64,000 bases of DNA from Styela clava (taxonomy: Eukaryota; Chordata; Ascidiacea; Stolidobranchia; Styelidae): NCBI RefSeq assembly GCF_964204865.1, contig NC_135257.1, positions 7,338,151 to 7,402,150 on the forward strand, written 5' to 3'. Both the position numbers and the translations under genes were made by a program. Position 1 is the first letter of the stretch. Every line of letters starts with the position of its first letter. Below, piece by piece: positions 1 through 11,983 of this stretch. The notes under the pieces were generated by a model. The model saw only the letters and a list, made by a program, of their open reading frames with translations. It was not told the DNA's origin and searched no databases.

Positions 1-3000
1 ATTCCACAGCAATGCATGCTTCATGCATGAATGTGACTTTACCACGTTACGGACTACAAATAAATTTAGATAAATCCAATTGCGGAAATCTAAATTGAAT
101 AATCAAGATATCCTCCATATTACTGCTTCTGTTAAGTCGGATTGAAATCTTAACAGTTGACGGCCAAAACAAAATATCGCACGGCGTCTATACCATAAAC
201 CAAAACAAGTCAGACCAGTTTAACATGAAATTAAACTTATCCGTATCTACCCAGCGTATCAGAACCGCATTACGACAGCGTGACATGTGTATTTGACAAC
301 TTGTTTTACATTAATATACCAAAATACATGAAACCTACTAACCTTGATAAGATATCACACAATGGGGTTAGCTTATGAAACCGTGGGAAACTAATGATAA
401 ACTATAAACAAGTATACAAACAGAGCCAAAGTTAATTATAATCTTACTTTGGCAACAACTCCCACGGGTCGTCTTAACTAAACAGGCTATACTTTATTGA
501 TGGCCTCGAGAGGCTCATTTGATCAAAGTTGATACCTTCTGAACCTTGTTAATATTGCTAAATTTAAGTAATTGATCACATTTGGTTAACTGAACTCGAT
601 TTGCATATTTACAGTTTTGACTAAATGCAAATGAAGAATGATATAGAGAAAATGAATCCCTTCAAAATTGAAAATTTAGATTGACAGCGTTAGAAAATTT
701 ACTATAATTTTGATTAAGAGGCTTCCCTCATTTACAATTGGAAACTTTAGAACTAAAAAATAAAGTATGTATACAATAAAACAAAGCGGGCGTGAAAAAC
801 ATTGCTTTTGGACACAATAAAAAATAATGTCAATTTCGCAAGTCAACACAAATTGCAATTACAATTAAATTATGTGTGGCTAGCAGCAAGGTTCGGTGTA
901 TTTCACTGTGATATGAATAGCACGTATGACACTGAATATTATTCCAAAGGTGACTGTAATCAATGATAGATTCAATAGCGTTTGAAAACATCTGGAGAGC
1001 ATCTTCTTGTATATGTTAGGACTTGTAAACCAAACTAGACATATTGTAACGCCGCGTGGCTGTCGATATCAACAAAAAAGTTATTGTTAGTTAGTAATCC
1101 AAGACTTTTGTCGGATACAAATGAAAAGACTTTAGTAGGTCGTGCCCACTCTGTTGTAAACGATTCTTTGGACGCTTTTCCCCGTCCCATCCATTTCAAA
1201 ACATTGTTAAAATCAACAATTTTGATTATTATTGCTCTGTAGGTATTGTAACCAAACGAATCATAGAGAGTGGTAAGGCGATACTTTTGTTAGTAAAGAA
1301 CAGCTGGTCATCAGGAAAAGGACGTTAGGTTTGTTGATGGATCACATCGTTCTTTTCAATCACACCACTCGAGGTGGCCGCCGTTTCTAACGGTATGGCC
1401 ATTACACCGTATTGATATGAACAATTCATACATTAAAAATACAAAAGTGTTCAAACATTGAGTACAATCACGAAAGCTTACATATATAGACGTTAGAAAC
1501 ACCATGTGGTCCAATGTTGAAAAAACATTGGTGAAAATATTCATCACGTTATATCTACGAACGTGCCTATAACTTAGATACCGTGATTATTGGATTCTGG
1601 CATTACGGATATAATAACGGCCCATCCCCTGGCTCACCTTGGAGAACATTTGTAGGGTCAATAGATAAGCTATATAAACATAAGCATGCATCACTATGTA
1701 TACCCATAGTAAATACACCAAAGAAGAAATAGACAAAGTTTTTGATAGCTTCTTCTTGTGTTCTTTGTGTCATTAGTACATTATTTGTTTACGATATTTT
1801 TGTGTGATTATGACCAGTCATTCTTGTCAATGCAAATTTTATTTTCAACATTCCCTAAAGTAAAATTGTCTTGGCACATGTGATTTACACCAAAACAGAT
1901 GAGACGATGTATCCATATTTTCAGCATCATAAAGATTCAAAACGACTATCAAGAACCCGACCACCAGGACTGTGGCCTTATTGTTTTGTCATTAATACCA
2001 ACCAAAGCCACCAAAGCGAGCAATAGCAAAACATTTTAAAGTATCTTCTACTTTTTCTAGATACTTTGCTTTTAGTTTTTAATGTGAGCAAACTATACAT
2101 GGCCTAGAAAAAATAAGTGAATTCGAGTAGTTGCAATGTGGGTGTATCGAATTACTGGCAACAAGTCACTACTGTGGTTTGGTGCGTTTCTAGTCATGAT
2201 ATTGGAATGCAGAGTGCGTGAGGTGTACTGTTACCTTTTAGAAAAGTCAGATAGAATGTGGGTGAGAGAAGGTTGACTCAGAAAACAAATTTAAAGTATC
2301 ATTTTCAATCACAAACCAATTATTTCAATGAACCAAAATATACCTGCATTAATGGACAATATTAGATTTCTTGCAGAAAAAATGTATCCCCAGTTCCTTA
2401 TTTGTATTGCCATACGAGTTTGCAATTCTCTAACTAGCGATGGTCAAACGTATATTTAGTTGGCTACAAGTGACTGCAGGACAAAAGAGGGTTTAATAGA
2501 GGGTAAATGATGCAGGGGCTTTCAATTGTAGTAAAGCGTGATGTGCGACCCCATACACATTCACTTGAATAAAGAGATTACAAAACAAAAATCGTACCCT
2601 ATTCCCCAAAAGCTGTAGGCTGAGTTACGTGGGTGGCAAGTCATTTCAAATTATTTTTATGTAGGCTAATGTAGGTGTTGATGCATATACAGACTGCCAA
2701 GCGGCAAATGTGTTAAATTTTCGATGTGAAAGATGTTCAAGCTCGGTCTTTGTTAGAAGTTTGCTGTTTTAGTGAATGGACACAGATGAGTGGATTTGCA
2801 AAGATAGAAATCAACCTCTTCGACAAAAGCATTTGCCTTCATTCCACCTCCCTATTATTAACAAATTTATGGTGTTTATTTGTAGATAACGTAGTGTTTA
2901 TATTTTATCTCGACTTTAAGATATCGTTTTACCACCGTTCCTACTTTACAAGGTTATTTTGCATTTAAATAAGACTTTATTAAAACTTTATATTTGATAG

Positions 3001-6000
3001 GAAACCATGTTGCAATCTCAAAACACAGACGTTAAGAGACTTTTGATGTAAACTCAAACAAATAAATTCGGTAGATGACTGCGGTCATAGGCCCAAGGTA
3101 ATGCTTAGAAAATGGAGCTTATACATGACTTGACCGTTGCATATTTTCTAATGTGTAAAAAATCAATATTATCCATATGTGCAAAGTGCAATTTTCATAC
3201 GAGTCAGCCCTAATCACTATAAAGGGATTTTGTTGAAATAACATTAGTGTAACTGAACCCGAACTCATTTATAATGCATGCTTGTTAGTCTTGTAATTTA
3301 CTCACTGATTCGATACGGCTCAGACTATATCGATTTTTAAATACATTCACGTTACTATTTTCATTCAACGATGTTGAAAATGGAAATTATAATTCAAATT
3401 AACACGATTCTGGGCTTATATGGGACGTTTTAATCCCAGGAGGATATATCCATCCGCTTAAATTCAAGCCATCATGATTTAAAACCTGTTATTAATACTG
3501 CTTTTACACGAACTGAAAAATCATTTGGAACAAAAGGAAGGGAAACATATTTGCGGAAATCCTATATCCATGTTATTACTTTGCACCGTATGTTGATCAC
3601 ATCCACTTTTGGATGATTCATTTAGGTTTATCCGGACCCAAACTAAATGTACTAACCATAATAGCACGCAATGTTCGAGTTTAATTTTGCAAGTAACCAA
3701 CATATCTTTGCATTGATAAATATTATATTAGTACGTAATTATTCAGTCATAATTAATAAGCATGCGTAGATAATTTAATCGCATTGATAAGCTACAATAA
3801 TATCCATGATATTATTAAAAACCGTTAATAGTATTTCATGTCATATCGGTATGAATCAATATACGAAAGGCCGGTAATTATTGTAATAGGCAACGATCAT
3901 AAATACTATTATATTGTAATCCATACACGTTTTAAAATTTGCTCTCGTATAATTTTTGTACTACGGGTGGTATTTATATATTGTTGAAAGTGTATAATAT
4001 GTTGATTGCGCAATGTTGGGGAAGCTATAGTATATAAAGTATGGCGGAGCTATACTTTAAATCACAAACAACATGTTCCGTACACTATATTGATACACAT
4101 GTTATTGTGTTTAATCCCAGATCATTTTGATAACCCATACCGACATATCAGTAGCGCATTATTTGTATTGTTGGTATTTTTTTCCACTCCCATTTAAAAG
4201 CATCTCCATTGTTGTAAGAAATGTTTTAATAACATATTAAATTATAATTCTTACTCGCGTCCGTATCAGAATTGAATTCCTAACATACCTGTGTCAAATA
4301 ATTCCTATTGATCAGATAGGGCATTTTTGTGTTATGTTCTATTTAAATGTATCGCATGTTTTGATTTGCCCGTCGTTGATGTCTTTACTCGAGAGCCGAC
4401 TTACTCGACACCTATTAAGGTCAAAATTAACTAAATCGAAATAAGGTTTTCAAATCTTGTATTATCAAAACAAAGTTCATTCTATTACTAGGATATACGC
4501 AATCAGCGAAACTCATCCCTAGCTTTATGAACAATTTTTTTTTGGATTGTAAGTAATTATACTTGACAACACCTTCGTCAGCAATGGTGGCACGCGTTTC
4601 TTTTTAAAGCGGCTTCTAATCGAGACTATTTACATATGAACTTGAGCAAGCTCGCTAGGTATGAAAACGTTCACCAGACTTGAAAACATTTTATCTTGAA
4701 ATAAAATCGCCGGTAAATTCGTTATTGACAAGTTGAATCCCAGATGTGCCAGGCACAAAAGAACAACATACATAGCACATTTGCTGACTTTAGTAAACGA
4801 ATCGTGCATACACAAGTCACGGTAATCTAATTAATACTTAAGTTCAAATCCAGCGAAACTTTCCGGTTATAAACAGTGGCTCTACTGAATAACAAACGAT
4901 TTAAAACTACGATCTTATATTTTGTATTTCAGATTTTTTTAATAATGCCAACTCCAAGTAAAACCCCACCTTCATGACGGTAGTTTTTGATGTAAAAGGC
5001 ATTCCGATTCTGAATACTGATAATATTATTTCATTTTTTTGCAATTTGCCTGGCGCCGTACATCACGTTGTGCAAAACATCAAACGAATGTAATCCAGGG
5101 GACATGGGATTTCAGTTCAGTTGTGTGCAACAATCGAACCCAGATCCATATAAGTAACAACTAATCGGCTTAAAAGAATAGATCATGTGTCACTTCGGGT
5201 AACAAAAAATAACAAAAGGCACGTGATAGACGGGCTTGTGATTATCCACACAGACAATTTACTTTATACTCTAACTTTCTGATTAGTTAAACGCGAAAAG
5301 ATCGAAATGCAGACTGAAATTAATTGTCTGGTTCTAATACTATTAAATGACTAAAAATGGCAAAATTTAGAAGACAGTTGCCCGAATTCTTGAAACCTCT
5401 GTTTCAAATGAAATCAATTATAAAATTTTTCCAAATAAATTTCACGAGATATGGTACTCGGGTGGCCTATATGCACTCACTGTAACGTGAATATTTAAAT
5501 ACGCTGTTACAATCATGTTTTCATTGATTTCTGTTTCCAAGTAAAATAAAAGGTGAAATGTGAATGAAAACCCCGCGGCATACAAAATTCTAAAAATGCA
5601 CTTGCGATGCGTGTCGCAATTAACCCTGCACAGACAAGCCTAAACACGCCTGGATATGCGCCAGTAACTACAAGCATTCTTTGTCTGGTTTTCGTGGGGA
5701 AAAGAACTTTTTGAAAAATGATCATATGCGTTCACGGTAAAAATTGGTACAAGAAATAATGAAACTGCCAAAATTCTTCGAATTTTGCTAATTACTGTTT
5801 GTTTTATATTTTAATACATGAGCAGCATCTAGATGAAATCTAAATTTTTGGTCACGGTTATTCTTATTACTTATTTTAACAAACGGTCGGTACGAATCAA
5901 GTGGCAGAAATAACAAACTTGGTTAGGCTAATATTATCCCGTCAAAACTATTTTTTCAAATACTCTGAATTTCACGCACGAGTGTGAATATTTCTTTCTC

Positions 6001-6415
6001 CGAATATTGAAATCGACTCCAATAAATTGGTTAATGTTTTACTTTTTATTTATATATATGCGAAGTTCTATTTGATCGGCTGTTATTGGCGCCAGAATGA
6101 AACGGCGGACATAAAAATATACCTGCAATTAAATATGGTATGCCTAGTATACACAATTAAAATGCAATTTAGCCATGTACATTTGTCATATTTAATATGC
6201 CCAAACCTGTTTTCATCAATAAATTATACAATAAATCAGAGAACGCGCGCAATGTCACAATAAAAGTCGTGGTCATATATATAATTAGCACTATATTTAT
6301 TAACAGCAACATGTGTAACAATTGACTATAAAATGACAATAAATGGAACAAGTAACCGCTTCTTATCAGCTCCCTAATCCAATCATGAAGGCAATAAAAA
6401 TATAGTTCAACTCAC
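1..6415. other. Long stretch with no recognised gene; possible TRAF4-like first intron
   Basis: This AT-rich stretch has only short scattered open frames, and none shows a recognisable domain on either strand. A splice donor at its right border (intron begins at 6415, minus strand) means it probably holds at least part of the first intron of the TRAF4-like gene. I looked on the minus strand for the TRAF zinc fingers and MATH domain that should follow and did not find them. Confidence 0.4.
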
Positions 6416-6558
6416 CCAAGGAAATCTTGTAGACATGTGTCACAAAAACGGTGCTTGCAGGTTGTAATTTGGACGGGGTCCTTTATCGGCAGATGACAGA
6501 GAGGACATTGGTGCCTCTTACGTACTTTATCAACAAATTTCATATTATAACCCGGCAT
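6416..6558 (-). CDS. TRAF4: TRAF4-like RING finger, first coding exon (partial gene)
   Basis: This is the N-terminal exon of a TNF-receptor-associated factor. TRAF proteins couple receptors to ubiquitin signalling and, in the TRAF4 class, also act at cell junctions and in polarity. ATG is at 6558. The peptide starts MPGYNMKFVDK and carries the first six RING ligands: C18, C21, C34, H36, C39 and C42, the last three within CKHRFCDTC. The start (MPG..KF) and the stretch CPLC..PI.DPVQ.TTC.HRFCDTCLQ.FL match the TRAF4 first exon as I know it. The exon ends in phase 2 at FL-GG with donor GTGAGT. The last ligand pair, the TRAF zinc fingers and the MATH domain must lie in later exons, which I did not find in 1-6415. 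A related TRAF is possible, but the MPG start favours TRAF4. Confidence 0.88.
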
Positions 6559-8502
6559 TTTGGACGCCAATGTTTGAAGTACGCTGGACATAAAGAGGTT
6601 TGAATTTACCCCTAAAAATGCAGATATATCCTCGATAAAATTATACTATATATAGCAATATTAATAAGCTTATTTCTAAGAAATAAAGAGATGCATCTTG
6701 AATCGAATATTGACATATTTAATATCTCGATCGATATACTAATAGCTGCCGGAATGTTACTGAACTATTGAATTTTTTTCAGTAATTTTATCTACACGGC
6801 ACAGAACTCTCATGCTCACCAACTTCAAATCACCGAGTAGGCTACTAGAGTAGCTAACTTAGTTAGTAATTTATGAAGCTACCGTACAGGTTGTCACTGG
6901 CGATTAACACTGGGCTAGCTCTGAACTTTACATATATTACTAGCTGTAATTATTCCACAGCTGCTAACACAAGTACGCAGCAACAACAAGTATTTGAACA
7001 TTATATTGTTGTTTCGTTTCGCTTTCACACTTCCTGCATCAGCTTTCATGATAACAATGGCTCTGCAGCAAGTTCCGACTGCGTAACATTAGGAAATCGC
7101 ACCCCGTCAACAACAAAAGGAAGTGACAAATGTAAACCTGAGAAGTAACTGTCGCGAGAAATAATTTGGCATCTGAAAACACTATTCAATATTCGCTATC
7201 CATCATTTAATGTCGACACACCTTTAGATATTATTTCACAAAGCGATCGCATCTTCGCTGTCGTTACGCCGCACAAAGCGTGACTAGCAAACCCGTACGT
7301 CGACTTTCTCATACGCTGCGAATATAATGAGAAATACCGAAGTACATAGTCCAAGTACGAGTTACCCAAAATTCCCCAACGCTTAGAAAGGCCATAATTC
7401 ACTAAACATGCGACGTTTAACTAAATAAGATAATAGTCAATGACGTTCGGAATGTCCACTTCATTTTATTCAAATCACGGCTGGATATTTTTATCATGAA
7501 TAAGAAGAAGAACTTGTTTGGCACTAGAAACTCAAGTAAACATACCCTTAAACTAACCACGATTACCTATATTATTTAAAATAAGTTCATTTTATGTAAG
7601 AGGAGAAAGTACACAAACAGGCAGACAGTCTGCACCAAATGACTAAATATGCAACAACCCGCTGTGAGAGCAAAACCAAAATGCCAGTGCTAGAGTTAAC
7701 TCTATTAAATGTCTGCTTTCAGGCTATTATTGACATTTTTACGCTAATCACAGCTGGAGCTCCTTACAAGTCCACTGCGTTTCTCTGCTATCTGAGGCTA
7801 TTAAAATTCCCATGTGTAGTGTATATTAAATCCCTATTTAAGACATCCGGATGAGCGTAAAAAGCTACATAAATAACGAGCTTTGCAATTTTCAGAAACC
7901 CATGATAATCCGTTTCAAAATTAGGTCACCACCGCGCAAATAAATTGATTCCAGGTTTTGATATTCTCGCTTTGCGTCTCCAAGTGCTGAGCGATTCAAA
8001 GTAATAACGCCCCCGCCATTCTGTGTCTCAACACCCATTATTTCCACACACACGATAGGTCGAATAAATAATGAGCAAACACAAAGGATACGAGGGTGTG
8101 CATTACGATTCGCTGGCCTTTTCATACAAAGGTACCACGCAGCGTTTTACACACTACGCCTGCGCACTGTTTGTAATATTTGCCTTCGGGCGTCCCTTCT
8201 TCTTGTCAGTGCGTGACGAGCGATCGGGCGAACCCTTCGTTTGAGCTGAGATCAGCTGAGCGGGTGCGTATAGCTCGAAGTTCAATCGTGAATGCGATGA
8301 AATCCAACAGCGCCACCACAGTATCTAAAAAAAATAAATGCGATATCAAGTAGTGCGGGTTTGGAATCTTACGCAGTAGACCGGTACTGCAGTCTTCATG
8401 ACTTCGATTGGATCGAAATTCCAATTTCAACTTATTTTTTAGGTATATGTCAACCAATAAGAATGTTGCTTTCATGATTACAATTTCCTATTATAACTTA
8501 AG
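6559..8502. other. Intergenic, upstream of TRAF4-like exon
   Basis: No gene was recognised. The 5' untranslated region and promoter of the TRAF4-like gene should begin here. Open frames at 6873-7148 and 8206-8475 have no recognisable domain and no splice context, so I do not call them. Confidence 0.4.
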
Positions 8503-9146
8503 TAGGATTACCATATTTTTTTTTCGACTTCAAAGCGGGACGACTCCTGTAACTTTACAGTTTCCGATTTTACTGCATAGGCCTACGCCCTACATTTAAG
8601 CCATCCCGGCTGTCTTCATTGATCATAGAGTGTCATCGAGAGTTCATGCGCATATTCTATGGCTCTATGCTGTCTATATACCAAGTTCAGGTCAAAAAAT
8701 AGAAAGGAATAGACGCTAATGGCTAACGATACAAATGATCCGAATTTAGACTTTTTTTTATGTACAGCGGGAGGAATAAAGAATAATGAAATAGTCTGCC
8801 GTTTTGTAGCATTGAGAATTTACTTATTCGCCCGAGCATGCTTTTCTGTAGATAACACCTTTAAAAAAACGTTGTTCAATGTTACATTCACGCGTCCGAA
8901 CAGGACCAATTGGAATTGGTTTTACATGTGATACGTTCGCTAACAATGTTAGCGGGAAACAACGAAACAAACAAAATAACGCATTCACCTTCAGTAAGTA
9001 CGCTAGCGTTGCGCTACACAGCAACAACAGTAACGAGAGCATGTTCGTGTATGATGCTGGATGGCTGAATGCAAAAGCGGGACTTTTGGCTGACTTGTCG
9101 GGACGGCGGGACAAGACGCTTAAAAGCAGGACGTATGGTGGGCTTA
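8503..9146. mobile_element. hAT-like MITE, same family as 30000-30514
   Basis: It starts TAGGATTACCATA and ends near ACGTATGGTGGGCTTA, which pairs with the start as an imperfect inverted terminus. The interior (CGATTTTACTGCATAGGCCTAC, TCATGCGCATATTCT, GGCTGACTTGTCGGGAC) closely follows the copy at 30000-30514. That copy has a clean 8-bp target duplication; here I could not find an exact one, so the ends are approximate. No transposase is encoded. Confidence 0.6.
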
Positions 9147-9539
9147 ATTATAAGTTAAACCCTTGAATAAAGTTATCAACTATATATACTGAATTACCGG
9201 TAGGCAGTAAGTATGTCATACACGCGGGTGTAGTGGAAATACAAAGAATTACAGAAATTGACAAACGAGGGCATTCCAGGTCCTACATCGTCCTCAAAAG
9301 CAGACTAAAATAAAATACAAGTTGTGTAGGCCTATACATTTTAAAGAGAGATTCATACATTTGGGACAAATGTTAGAAAGGATTCGATTTACATATTTAA
9401 CCCGAGGGGGAGGAAATCCAAAAAGAGGGCTTAATCATATGACGAACCCCAGCCTCCCGCCCGGTTACCGTCCCGTCGACTATGGGATTAGTTAGTCAGT
9501 TATTTGTTTTCAGATGCATGAACTTGATGACGGAAAAAG

Positions 9540-9655
9540 CCGTGCCCACCTTACGGCGGCGAGGAGCCCAGCAATCCGCTCGCACACCCACGCGGGGTAA
9601 TCAGAGGTGCGGTGGCGAGAGTATTCCTAGCGATTAGTGCCCCATCGCCGAGCCG
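9540..9655 (-). repeat. SINE-like repeat fragment
   Basis: The minus strand reads GGAATACTCTCGCCACCGCA followed by CCTCTGATTAC and CGCGTGGGT. It matches the repeat at 26741-26830, where a tRNA-type box B is present. Box B is degraded in this copy. Confidence 0.45.
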
Positions 9656-9904
9656 AAACGTACGACAATTGTTGATACGACATTTTTAAGACAGCTTTTC
9701 TCAAATAAGGATGTGGGATGCGTCCTTGTATTTCAATGCCCTCTTGTTAGCCATTCCTTTCCGCGGATGCTCCCACTAATCCAGTTTTGAACCTCAGCGT
9801 CCACTCGAAGGACCATCGTGGCGCACTTATAGCTGTAACCCATGTCAGACCGTACCCCAACCGGTGTTCCGATATAGCGTTGAACGGACTGAAAGCATCT
9901 AAGG

Positions 9905-10320
9905 CAGGGATGGGCAACCTTTTCCGGCTCGCGTGCCAAAATCGACTAAATTTAATGACAAAATTCTTCCGCGTGCCGACCAAAATTGTCGAGAGCTCAC
10001 TCAGTTGTGACGTCATAATATATTTCTTTGAAGCCATATGTCTTGAAAGAACAAAAAGGGTTTAAATAAATAACGGATTGCTACCAAACAATAATGATTA
10101 AACGGTCGCAGAGTTTCAACAGATAATTCAGAGTGAACAAAAAGGGTTTAAATAAATAACGGATTGCTACCAAGCAATAATGATTAAACGGTCGCAGAGT
10201 TTCAACAGATAATTCAGAGTCTTGAAACTTTTTTCTTGAAAAAAAAAAACGATTTCGTTTCTGAAGCCTCGCTCGCGTGCCGAATAAATGGGCTCGCGTG
10301 CCAGGGGTTGCCCACCCCTG
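9905..10320. mobile_element. hAT-type MITE with 8-bp target duplication
   Basis: The element runs from CAGGGATGGGCAACCTTTT to GGGGTTGCCCACCCCTG, which are inverted termini. It is flanked on both sides by ATCTAAGG (9897-9904 and 10321-10328), the 8-bp duplication typical of hAT transposons. Nearly half of its length is an internal tandem duplication of an 86-bp unit (10049-10134 and 10135-10220). There is no coding capacity. Confidence 0.92.
10049..10220. repeat. Two tandem copies of an 86-bp unit inside a MITE
   Basis: The unit begins GAACAAAAAGGGTTTAAAT and ends CAGATAATTCAGAGT. The second copy follows directly and is almost identical (one AAACAATAA versus AAGCAATAA difference). Confidence 0.95.
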
Positions 10321-10328
10321 ATCTAAGG

Positions 10329-11983
10329 CTACAATTACTAACTAATATTGGGATTGATATGCACTAAAGCAGCAGAATTAACAGCAGCCCAATGCGCCCA
10401 ACAAAAATACCTGAATGAACAAATAAAATAGGTCATGGAAGGACTCTTTCCTGTTTGACATGGTATACCCGACTCAACAGGATATCATTTCCATGATTTC
10501 TACCAGCAAAAATATACTTATCAGTATTTTATAGAATGTTAAACGTTGTTGGTTTCAGGATTAAATTAATTCCCTTCTAAAATCAAGGCATTCAGTTTTA
10601 AACCATGCATTCATCAAGCAATAGAGTTATTACAAATTTATACGCTTCTAGTTCAATGTGACAAAACGGTACTCGGTAAAATTTTGCCAGGGATCGCTTT
10701 TGCATAATCGTGAAAAATTGTTCAAACTTTCCCAAACATTTGGGTCTACCGCGCTTGGGAATAATTTGACCTATTTCACTTGATGACATTACACCAATAT
10801 ATAAGCTTCAACATATGGAAAACAACTCCTGGGTAGATGATTTATTCCGGATATTATCAAATAGGAAATATTGTATTCATTCTGTTCATATTGCCAAGCT
10901 TAAAAATTAAAAAAAGTTGACTCCATAACATAGGTCATTACAATATTAAGAATATTATGCGAAAAAGTTACCAAAGATAAACGTACACAAAATAGAAATG
11001 CAACCTAATATATTGAGGATAGTTCATCACGTTGTTGGAGGTAAGATACCACAGGCAGGCACAAATACAGTCACAAATACAGTGGATGGACGCGTTTGGA
11101 GATATATTAGTAACAGCAAAAGCTTTGTTTGCTTTCGCAAAGTAGGAGGACCAGGAATTCCTCTTCAATATTGACAATGAAGTTATATCTGGAGAACAAA
11201 GCTAATTTGTGATAAAAATTACTCGGTGGCGTTATTATCATTTCCGAGTTGATGATGAATGTATTTATGCTAAATTAATTCTTACCAAACCAGTGATAAG
11301 TAAGTGCATTCCGTGCAAACTAAGCTGCTAAAATCCAAGGTGAAGATAGAATATGTTATAAAACAAAATTGACAAAAATAATTAGTGTGACAATAAAATA
11401 ATAATGTCACAGCATAGTAAATGTACAAAATCGTTCCCTAACTAATAAAAATTTGAAAAATTGATTATTAACTGTATGTGATCAGCAGTAAAAAAAGTAT
11501 TTATCAAATTAAAATTTACAGCACAGTTATAGCGACAAAAATAGACATAAAAATGTGACATGAGAAAGTACGAACCTTCAGGAGTTTGGTAGATGGACAA
11601 ACACAGAGGTGAGATAATCATAATACAGTAATCAACACATTCCTTTGTTGACAGATTACTTGGACTATAGAAAATTTGGAATTTATCATGTGTAGGCAAT
11701 GTATACCGGATTACACCAAAAAACAGAAAGACCAACTAGTTATATGCTCAGAGTTCCTAACCCCAAGTTCTGAATAAGTGCATATGGAATTCAGCATAAA
11801 GCATGATTCACACTTTACACAGTACATAACAAAAAAAATCTGGTCCATATATATATATATATATATCTACTGACATGAAATATAAAAATATTGCAACCTA
11901 AAAGGCTGGATATGTGTGTGCGTGTTTAGCAACTCAAAAGAATTCATGACTTGATGTTTTTAATTACAAGAGTTGGAGTATTT
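10329..11983. other. Intergenic, downstream of GDPD1-like gene
   Basis: No gene can be supported. A 63-codon minus-strand frame at 10598-10789 contains an AT-hook core (see findings). A short AT run lies near 11850-11867. ATTAAA on the minus strand near 11960 could be the poly(A) signal of the GDPD1-like gene. Confidence 0.35.
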
